Assembly (NCBI GenBank): GCA_029948255.1
Contig: JALIZF010001847.1
Span: 620,001 to 684,000, forward strand
Origin: Telmatactis stephensoni
Taxonomy: Eukaryota; Cnidaria; Anthozoa; Actiniaria; Isophelliidae
Length of the DNA: 64,000 bases
Direction: 5' to 3'
In this document: in pieces, positions 1 to 9,900 of the stretch
How the letters are laid out: each line of letters opens with the position of its first letter
Position numbering within the stretch: the stretch's first letter is position 1
Translations under genes and position numbers: made by a program
The notes under the pieces: generated by a model
Seen by the model: the letters and a program-made list of their open reading frames with translations, nothing else
The model's database searches: none
What the model was told of the DNA's origin: nothing

Positions 1-193
1 TAGAGGGAAATTTGGTATTTTGGTTTTCAAGGGGTAAGTTTACTAGTTTGAAACTCGTCCAATTTCAGTCTAATACCTGTGGGGTTTGATTTGCCATTTT
101 CTAATCATACCGACAAAATTCTTATTGGGATATGGCTTGTAAATCAATTTATTACTCTGCGGGACAGACGATTATTATTGATAACGACGAAGA

Positions 194-450
194 TAAGGAG
201 AACGAAACAGTTTGATGTCAACCGGAATTACTCAATATAGATCAGTCGTATATCAAAAACATTTTAAGCAACAACTACAATTTCACCAAATCTGATAACG
301 TTTTCCGTTTAATATAAATATAGTTTTCTATATATTTTTCAGATAAGTAGAACGAAACAGTGTGATGTCAACCGCAGGATAACTCAATGTAGATCAATTT
401 TATATCAAAAACAATTCAAGCAACTGCTGTTTGATAACGTTTTCTATTTT
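194..450. repeat. Diverged tandem duplication, about 150-bp period
   Basis: Two adjacent units share the string agaacgaaacag, then tgatgtcaacc, then tatatcaaaaaca and gataacgtttt in the same order, at about 194-310 and 343-450. They differ by scattered substitutions and small indels. No coding potential is seen in 1-700. A short (aataataat) run lies near 628-665. Confidence 0.75.
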
Positions 451-765
451 TGTTTCTATTTATTTTTAATACCCAAGAACAATATCCCAGGAAGACATTT
501 GCTGTGAATCGGTATAGATCACACATTAATCGAACTCGAGTTACCTCATGCAAGCTCGTACGTTCCCAGGGCCCTTCGCTTGGGGTCAGACGGGAAAAGA
601 CCCTGGCATCGGTCAATTTGACTGATATGAAAATAATAATAATGATATGAAAATAATAATAACAATACTCATCATTATCATTGTCATCATCTGCATCATC
701 AACCTTTTTTAGTTTCTATTACCATTACTATCTTCGCCATATATATGTATTTCAGAAAAACTGAC

Positions 766-946
766 AAAAGGAAAGGAAAGGAAAGGAAAGGAAAGGAAAG
801 GAAAGGAAAGGAAAGGAAAGGAAAGGAAAGGAAAGGAAAGGAAAGGAAAGGAAAGGAAAGGAAAGGAAAGGAAAGGAAAGGAAAGGAAAGGAAAGGAAAG
901 GAAAGGAAAGGAAAGGAAAGGAAAGGAAAGGAAAGGAAAGGAAAAA
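766..946. repeat. (AAAGG)n pentanucleotide microsatellite
   Basis: About 35 uninterrupted copies of a five-base unit, all purine on the plus strand. Long open frames on both strands here are by-products of the repeat. A perfect purine/pyrimidine tract this long can in principle form triplex DNA and is probably length-polymorphic. Confidence 0.97.
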
Positions 947-3900
947 ATCATAACAAATTGTTTTTGATGTCGGACGTATTCAGGTCGAGACTAATATTGA
1001 TCGATCGAAGTTTTCAAAGGAGTAGCGTCTACCACTCAAAAATCTACTTAATAACTATTTGTTTTTCCAATTTCTGCCGCTATGTGTTTCAAAGAAAGCG
1101 TCTTTTCAAAACATGTGATCCAAGGCTCCACGATAGAGTTGTGCGCACCAAGGCGTCTGTAGTATTTCCGGCGAGTCCGCCTCTTTTCAATTTAACCTGA
1201 AATCCGGTGTTATGATTGAGTTTGAACGTTTTCTACAAAAGAAAATAAAAATTAAACTTCAATGTTTTCAATTAGAAGCATAAACGAGTTTAACAACAAA
1301 CCTTAAGAATTTCGCTTTTGTCTTATTTTCCTATTAAGATTTTCCCAACGGAAAGACATTGTTTTTTAATTGAGATGTGCAAAATATGTTCATAACGTGA
1401 TAGAATTTCCATTGAAACTTTAGAAAGTATTCAAATCTATTCACACTTTTAAGGATTCAACATCCGTTAATGAATATATTAAAATGAGATTTATTCTTTT
1501 GATGAATAATCCTATATAAAAGAAAATAATATCAAAACAACACGATTTTCCAGCAGTTTTATTTTTCCCTCCAAAAACATAAAATGAACAACGTACTCTA
1601 TACCGTATTTGGAGAAAAAAATAATTTCTTTTTATCTTCTAAGGAATATATGAATGGACGTCTTATCAAACAGGAAGCAGTTAGAGTACTAGTTATCATA
1701 AAAAAAGCTATTATGAAAAATTATATTCTCTACATTACATGACTTTTTAAATATTTCGTGATAAAACTGCATTTTTTTGGCAAAAATTGTTTTAAATATA
1801 TGTTACCATTTTTGTGCTAAGGCAATATCGCTTTTTCCTGATTCCGTTCGTTTTCTGTGTTTATTTGCTTATCTATTTCTTTACTCTCCTTCAATTTATC
1901 AGTTATCTATTCATGATATTTTATTTCTCTTTTTGTTTATCTTTCATCTATATATTTCATTGTACGCTTGTATAACTATATCTACTAACTTTATTTTCAC
2001 AAAGTGAGTCTTATTTGACCCGTGAAAGAAAGTTGACTAACTACTGAGTATTGTGAACAATAGAAAACAATGGGTTTAGAGTCTACTACTAACCATTATA
2101 TGCGTACAATGTTTTACAGGTTAAATAATCACTCTATCACATTAATGCCTAACATGTAGTAGCTACAAGCAGAAATATCTCAAACAGAAAACTTGGTCAG
2201 CAAAAACAGTTCAATCATCAGTTATCAATTCATGATATATATATTCTTTCTCTCTTTTTGTCTTTCTCTTTTAATTTTCGTCTATCTCTTATCTGTATTT
2301 TTCAGTGTACGTTTGTTTTACTATATCTACTTACCAATGTAACTTTATTTTTATAAAATATGCACTTATATTAGACATATTACATTAGTGCAACATGAAA
2401 TACTTAGGGGCTGTTAACCGATATGAAGGCGAGTTATTCTTGGTAGCCAGGATCTGACTCTTTCGTCTTTAGTGTCCCACGAGCCGGGAAAGTAACAAAA
2501 GAGTTAACCAGACTACGAGGAACAACTCTCCTGTATATTATCAAGGCCTTAGTTCAACGTAGTCACAAGCAGAAATATTTCAAAGCCAAAATCCAAACAA
2601 ACAGCAAAACAGAGTCGTCTTCTTGTATTGTCAACTATCAGATACCACTCTAAATCGACAAAGTCTAATATTTCTCATCCATTGCTTCACTTGCCTCATT
2701 GTTTACCTAAGCAAATGAAAAAGACTACAACATTTGCTTGTTAAGAACCGACTTCCAATCCTTCCTAATGAATCAATCATGACCAGCTAATTTTTCCCCC
2801 TCAAATCTCAGCTTAAATTCAAGCCACTTTCCGTAGAATCAAAATGCCCAAATTAACATGTTTTTCGCATTTTGCTTTGATTGCTGTAGTAATGAAATGA
2901 AATATCATAAAGCCGAAGAATGGCAAACAGAAATCAATGCATCCTATTTGAACCAAGCCGAAATGTTTTCTCAAAATTAGTTTCATTAAACTCTTGTTTT
3001 ACGTTAATCAAAGCATTCATGTCGAGAGAAGTATTTGCCTTAGCTATTTCGTCATTTATCAACAGCGATCTCGGGGTCGAACATCAGAGATGGTTCTAGA
3101 AAGACTTTACAGAACGTCGTGATTTCTTTTACGTTTCAATTAGAGAAACGCTGATTAAATGTAAAAAGAGGTTGCCGTTTTTGTTTGATGAACCTATCGA
3201 ATCATAAAACAACTCAGCAGTAATTATATCCAAGCTGTCAAAAACGGCTTTATAGCTGTCGAAGTTGGCATCATTTTAATTTTCCTGTGAAAGGCTAAGC
3301 GAAATCCCCCCAGCGTTTGTGGTAATAATAACAGATGTTGAGTATAGTTTTCATCTAAGCGCACGTCAAAGAGGAGGGCCTATTTTTCCCGTGAGTAAGA
3401 AAGGAGCCGACAAACAATATGTAAACATCAACCGTTTAGGGGCGGCATTCATCCCATTCTCAACCACTCGTCAACAACTTCCTTTTCACCATTTCCAAAG
3501 TCTAGTGGAGGCCTAATTGAGTTGATGAAGAGCCAAGATGACCAGAAGACAGAAATGATAGTCATCTGGTGATTTGAAGTGAAAGTGGAGTTCCATGTGG
3601 TCTTGTTAGATGTGTAGGAGGAAAACCATCAAAATTTTAGCCTAATAACGCTTTAAGCTCGCTTCATTTAGAATCATTCATTGAGGAATATTGAGCTTTC
3701 ATCGGTGGAATAATAATCCAAGTATCTGGTAGACCGAGGTGGGAAAAACAGAAACTCCCATTAAACCGAAGATTCAAGGTAGCATATTTATTCTTGAAAA
3801 GTCAGTGTTTCAAACACCTTCGTTTGAAGGCCTCGGAACATATTTTTTTCTGTTTAAATAAAGGTGTCATTCTATTTGCTTCTCTTCCAGGAATCCTTTT

Positions 3901-4373
3901 GTAAAGGTAGCCAGGAGCCTACTGCTAAAGTAAACAGTTTTCCTTACGGGGGGCTGAACAGCCTCTTTATTTTAATGCTTTTCCCATTCAAGAGAGTATT
4001 CCGTGTCCTCAGTTCTGCGTGTATCGAACTTAAAGTAAACGGATCCCAAATTAACTGACCTTGGGTTGGACTTTGCATCTGTAAGAAAAGTGCTTTGCTC
4101 TTCAGTAAAACTCATTTTACGTGAGGATAAAATATTTATCCGAAGTAAACAATCTGACAGCAAAAGGACGACAAGTACTTAAAATTCATTATTTGTTATC
4201 TTTGAGATTTCTTGGAGACTCAAGATGAAACATTACTCTAATTTATCTTATGACGATTGATTTTGGGCATTTTTTCTGCCAAAGAAGACGAGAGCGTGAC
4301 ACGCAAGAAAAGCCTCATTTTGTACATCAGTGTTTCTAGTATTTGAAAATCAAAGAGAAAAATCGCATTTAAA
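947..4373. other. Intergenic DNA, no gene recognised
   Basis: AT-rich sequence without a supported coding exon. Two weak direct duplications are visible. A T-rich block near 1906-1995 resembles 2229-2345 (both end in a tgtacg-ttg-tactatatctac pattern). A block with acaagcagaaatat near 2163-2232 recurs near 2563-2640. The last few hundred bases presumably contain the promoter and 5' UTR of the GPCR that starts at 4374, but no specific element could be assigned. Confidence 0.5.
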
Positions 4374-5600
4374 ATGAACAGAACGAACGATACGGTACTC
4401 AATTCAAGCGTACCCTTCCCCAAGCCTCTTGTGGTCATTATTGTGGTGATTCAAATCATGATCATTGTGGCAGCAGCTTGTGGAAATTTACTGGTCTGTC
4501 TCGCAATCTGTGTGAACAAAAACCTCCGCGAAACAGCGTCAAATTATTTGATCTTTTCTCTGGCCGTTTCAGACATTCTTACTGCGACGTTATCAATGCC
4601 TTTTGATGTTGATCTTATTCTTAAGCCGAACTGGCGTTGGGATCATGGCTCAGAAGTCTGTACCTTATGGACAACGGTTTATTTAATCAGTGTACCAACA
4701 TCCATTTTGAGTCTCCTAGCGGTCAGCGTGGATCGATATAAAGCTATATCCGATCCATTAAATAAATTTAGACGTTCTAGATTCTTAACCAGGAAGAGAG
4801 CGGCGTGCGTGGTAGCTGGACTTTGGACCTATTCGATAATTTTTGCTCTTATACCTAACATGGGATGGAGTCTTCCCTCAGACCAGATCAATATTCCGAA
4901 CCAATGTGTTTTCAACACACCAAAGATATATTCGCTCCTGAATTCGTTTTTGAATTTCTACCTTCCTCTTTTTGTTATGGTGATGATCTATTATCGCATC
5001 TATACAATTGCCAGTAAAGTGAATCTGGTTCTTGAAGAAAGAACCAAGCAGTCGATAAGGAATCATTCCATGACAGACAAGTCTCCAATAAGCCTTGCCT
5101 ACATAAAAGCATCTCCATCCCCTTCCACCGAAGACGGCCACGAGACAACCATCTACCAAGATTCTCCAGACGTCTGTCCCGTTAAGAAAGTGAAGAGACA
5201 ACGAAGAAACTTTAATCGAAGCATCAAAACAGCCAAAAGCATTCTTGTCATAGTTTGTGCGTTTTTCTTCTGTTGGATCCCACATACCACAGTCAGTGTC
5301 GTTGGCATATTTTGCAAGAGTTGCTATCATTCAATCCCAGCTGCTGTTTATCCATTTCTCATGATTTTGGGCTACCTTAACTCCGCCCTGAACCCTCCGC
5401 TGTACTCATTTCACAATCCTAAATTCGTCGAGGCTTTTCGAAAGATTTTTCGCCTCAATGAACGAAAAACTTATCGCGGTGCTAACTCGAGTCTATCACC
5501 CTCTTATGCTGGCGCAAAGCTGAGAACAAGCCTATCGCTTTTTCACAGCAGTAGGCGAAGTACGGGGAAACGTCTTAGAAGTGATACTGTAAATACATAG
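4374..5600 (+). CDS. Rhodopsin-like (class A) G-protein-coupled receptor, single exon, 408 aa
   Basis: Seven-transmembrane receptor at the plasma membrane; the ligand is unknown. Visible class A landmarks are: N-glycosylation sites at residues 2-4, 5-7 and 10-12; GN in TM1 (37-38); LAVSD in TM2 (63-67); Cys96 at the top of TM3 pairing in principle with Cys178 in loop 2; DRY at 120-122; a long basic third intracellular loop (about 212-285); FCWIP in TM6 (299-303); and NPPLY in TM7 (340-344). A Ser/Arg-rich tail follows. The position equivalent to the amine-binding Asp (3.32) is Tyr103, so a classical monoamine ligand is not supported despite the amine-receptor-like look of TM2-TM4. The start is the first ATG of the open frame. 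The coding region is uninterrupted, as in many cnidarian GPCR expansions. Confidence 0.92.
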   Translation: MNRTNDTVLNSSVPFPKPLVVIIVVIQIMIIVAAACGNLLVCLAICVNKNLRETASNYLIFSLAVSDILTATLSMPFDVDLILKPNWRWDHGSEVCTLWTTVYLISVPTSILSLLAVSVDRYKAISDPLNKFRRSRFLTRKRAACVVAGLWTYSIIFALIPNMGWSLPSDQINIPNQCVFNTPKIYSLLNSFLNFYLPLFVMVMIYYRIYTIASKVNLVLEERTKQSIRNHSMTDKSPISLAYIKASPSPSTEDGHETTIYQDSPDVCPVKKVKRQRRNFNRSIKTAKSILVIVCAFFFCWIPHTTVSVVGIFCKSCYHSIPAAVYPFLMILGYLNSALNPPLYSFHNPKFVEAFRKIFRLNERKTYRGANSSLSPSYAGAKLRTSLSLFHSSRRSTGKRLRSDTVNT

Positions 5601-6991
5601 AAAATTTTATTGGTTGTAAATGGACGCCATTTCGGTTGGTTGGTAGTGGGAACAATAGTCTTTTTTATTAAGGTTGGGTGCGCATTTCAGTTTCGACGTC
5701 AAAGCAAATTGGACTTTGACGGGCCCATCCTTGTTCTTAATAAGGAAAGTTGAAAAGGCTCTGGGAACGAGGATGTAACGGGCCAGAAATTCAAAACAAC
5801 AGCAATATTTAAGAGCCAAGAAGAGCAAATCTCTAAAAGGTCGTCGAGTTAAAAGGATTAAAAAAAAAAAGTATATAAAACTCAAAGAATGAAGAATACT
5901 TTGTCATGGACTCAGTGTCACAAGGAAAAGGGATATTTAAGTGTTGTACAAAAGGCGATCTTCAATATCAAACCACATTGTTTTGTTGCACGGACTACCT
6001 GTTGAAAACTAGCCTCTTTTGTTCACCGTAAAAAACTATGTAAATAATGCTAATTATCAGATTAGTTTGTATCGGGACATTATTCTGTTATAACTTTGAT
6101 AAGCATTTGTGTCATTAATAAACTGATATTGATAGATTATAAAACAGTAGAACAATAGTAGAGCTTCCACTTGCGACCACCTCTCGTAAGCGACTACCTC
6201 TCTTGTGCTACCAGTTTTCAAAAATACCAAATTTCCCATACAAATCGCTATAATTTGCATTTCCCGCAAACGACCCTGCACCTCTTGTAAGCGACGTCCC
6301 GACCACTAGAGCTGATAGTTTGCCATTTTTATTATTTTTAACCGTCCCGTAAGCCACCATTAGATTATACATACATAATCTTCTCTAACCATGCAAAAAT
6401 TGGAATGTGTCCCTCTAGCATTATCGCTGTCTGCGTAGCCCTTTTCGTTGAAGGCTAATTACACCGTACGCTGTAGCGAGCTCCAGAATTTGATGTCACA
6501 CTGGTATCGGATAAATGCTTCTTAAAGCCGTGCTAGGCTGACTGAGGAAACGCTCTTATGACTCAAAATTTAGACTCCCTATGGTGTTTACTCTCGTAGA
6601 CGACCACCCCCCTTAAACGACCACCATAACTTCACATTTTGGATGGTCGGTTACGGAAGGTTCAACAGTATTTGTAGATTAAGTAAGGAACACGACTTTG
6701 TCTGAACCGCGTCTTTCTCCACGATTAAACGTAGTGAGAGGTGAATTTTTTCAAAAAAATCAGTCTTTAAAATTTCAGTCAAATTTCATGGGTCTTGAAA
6801 TATCGTATTATTGTAAACAAAAGAGCTCGCAAGAGAAAAGAGTCTCGGAGCCCCGCAATCGACCCGCAAAGTCTGATTCGCAACTCCTCTTAACTCTGGG
6901 CTTCCTATGGAAGACCGAAGGAAGACTAAGGACTAGTTTCCAGGTTTTACATAAGCTCACGTCCAAGATGGTGGACCAAAGTGTATGAAAG
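5601..6991. other. Intergenic DNA with a dispersed-repeat remnant
   Basis: No coding exon supported. At about 6170-6300 and 6590-6650 the sequence carries recurring gaccacc and aagcgac strings that look like an old interspersed repeat. The TMEM223 promoter must lie in the last part, but no TATA box or other motif stands out. Confidence 0.45.
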
Positions 6992-9900
6992 ATGCTCGAT
7001 TTTTTAGCAAAAACTATCGCAAGAAACAACTTGTATTGCCATATTGGGAGGATAATATGTAAGGTAGAGTCATGCAATTTTTGGAAAATACCACATTTAT
7101 GATGATCTAAGAAATATTACAATCGTGTGGGATTTTCACAGACAGCAAGAACTTACCGAGCTGTATCTGTATCTAAAGATGCCACTCTCTATTACCACGA
7201 CAGAAGAAGATTTTTTCGTCTAGTTGGACTGGCATCATGTAGTCAGTGTTTGTTCTGGATATATTTAGCTCATTTTCAGTATACTACCAGGCCACAGCTT
7301 TTGGCTGGAATAGGAGAAAGACAAAAACAATTAGAGATTGAAAGGCAAGTAGAAATGGGCTATTCCATTGAAAAGCTGCAAATTCTTCAGGGGCTCACAT
7401 GAAAATATAGATTTCTTCATGGGCTTTCAAAAATCCTGATGTCCTCAACAGGGGAGGTACAGCTATTAAATGGATTAGCTCAATATATTACACATTTGAG
7501 GCCTGTTCTATACCCATTTGCTAGAGTACAGACACTGGAAAATTAAAGGGTTATTAACTTCGTTTGCTTGGTCTGTATGGGAAAATATCAGACCGAGTTC
7601 TTGACAGTACGGACCAAGCATAGCGAGGTCTATACAAAAAGACCAAGGTCTGATATTTTCCCATACAGACTGAGCAAACGAGGTTAATAACTTATTTATT
7701 ATATGGCTTTGAGAAGTCCCACTAAAACAATTGCCAAATGCAAATTTTTCTTTTCATCCGGGACAGCGGTCCTGATATGACAAAATACAGACCATGCGTT
7801 AGCCAATCAGAATTCAGGAAATTATCTAGCCATATAATAAATACAATATATTTGTTCAGTCAGTACACTCAGTTTTTAGTATAGATATTCAATTCTGCAA
7901 CTTTGTATTTAAGGTCTGAAAGCAAAGTTTGGAAAATAGTACAGTATGTAGAAGTAAGTAGATAAACATGAAAGAATACGGAATACAAATAACTTTAGAA
8001 GAGGTTTTTTATCTGCTGCCTGGCTGGCTGAGTTGGTTGAGTGCCAGTTTTCGGTGCAAAAGGTCAAGGCTCAATTCCCTGGACCAACAAGTGCTCAGGG
8101 TTGCCAGTGTGTGTGGTCTGGCTTACTACACTACAGGGCTCACTATCAGTTGGTATAAAAGGTGTTGTAAGGGTGCTTTCCATTTAGTGGAACCAACTGG
8201 CCAGAATGGCCTGATTTCTTAGGAGTGATTCCAGCCAGAGCTAGAAATTGACATGTATGTACCATTTAAGAACTGGCCATTCTGGCCAGTTGGTTCCACT
8301 AAATGGAAAACACCCTTAGTGATCCTGCCTTCTCAGGAAGGGAAAGCAATAAACCTTTTGAATAGAAAATCAAATGGTGTGGTATGGTTTTACTAGAGGT
8401 AGACCAATCTCCTTATCTGAGAATTTTGAAGTGCATGAACAAGCTTTAAATAAAGTATTGGACGGGTACCTCCATTAAACAGACACCTTCAAGAGCTTGC
8501 CTTAGTCCACTTAATAGAGGTGTCTGCTAAGTAGGGGTTCAATTTACGGTAAATATAGGTATATGAAGACATATGCACTGAGTCAGTCAGTCAACTTTGT
8601 AAAAGGTGTCCACTTTAGTCATGACAATATGTTGCTGCAATTGAATACAGTACTGCCTGTAGTATTACATACCATTCACATAAATTGTATCTTTCAGCAA
8701 AGTCCTGTGTTTTTGTCTGTTTTTGCTGTATCAGTTGGAATGTTTCTGTCAGCAACTGGATGGATTTATTGCTTAAGGTAACTTGATGCATTTTGCCTTT
8801 CAGTAGCTGTTAGGACAAATGATATACATATATAAGATTCTACTTTAAGCATGGGCCTCTCTTCTCCTTACTTTACTTTGTATTAATAATGCATTTTCTT
8901 TTGAGTTATATAGTTCTTTAGCTTCATTTTAATGGTAATATAAAAATTAGGTACTACCTAATAGCGGAGCTCCCATTTAAATAATAATATTTTTAAATAC
9001 TTTTTTTGACGTTTTGATTCAAATGAATTGGGCTTCCTGTGGTAATAGGCAAACAAAGATTGCATGTTGTTGAAAAAGTTGATATAAAGATTATAGATCA
9101 AGCTTTTTAGCATTTGCTTTAGAGTTTAAAAAAGCTCTTTCCCTTCAGTCTCCTGAGAATTATAAGATTTCAAGCTCAGTCACCTTTATTACAGTGATAT
9201 TTATTCAGATTCAGTCAGATTTTATAATTGACTCTGTAGTAGTGGTTCATAATTCTCGGAAATAGAATGCAAAAATCCCTCAAACTGATTTCATTCACAT
9301 AAATACTGAACCATTTCAACATCCTTCAATACTGGACATTGCACAACATTGTATTTAGATTTTTCTGTCTTGACAGTATTGTGGCATCTTGTTTTTGTAC
9401 TGTGTAGAATAGAATGACACAGATAATTAGTTGTCTTTACACGAAACAAGAATTCTCTCTTCCTGGTTACACTAATCATGACTTAAGATGAAATTGTAAA
9501 ACAACTCAAAACAACTACTACCTAATAGCAAAGCTCCCATTTCAATTTTAAAGTTTTTATGTTCTTGATTCCAATGGATTGGGCTTCCTGTGGTAATTGC
9601 CCATTATTCGGTGTAAAGGCTTGAAAAAGTTGAAATGAAGACTATTTTAAAAAGCCTTTGTTTTGGTTTGTATATGCCCTTTGGTCTCCTGTGAACTGCA
9701 TGGGCTTGTAAGCTCAGTGACCTTTATTACAGTATAGTTTAATATTCAGATTCACTGTCAGATTTCATAATTGACTTTGTAGTGGTTCATAATTCTCAGA
9801 AATAGAAAGCAAAAATCTCCAAAACCTATTTACATTGATACAAGTAATTATATAAACCTTTCACCTGGATATTGCAAAACAACATCTCGATTTGTCTGTC

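Noticed and set aside
745..1200. 151-codon frame with KGKER repeats, and its antisense
   Set aside because: Translation of the (AAAGG)n microsatellite.
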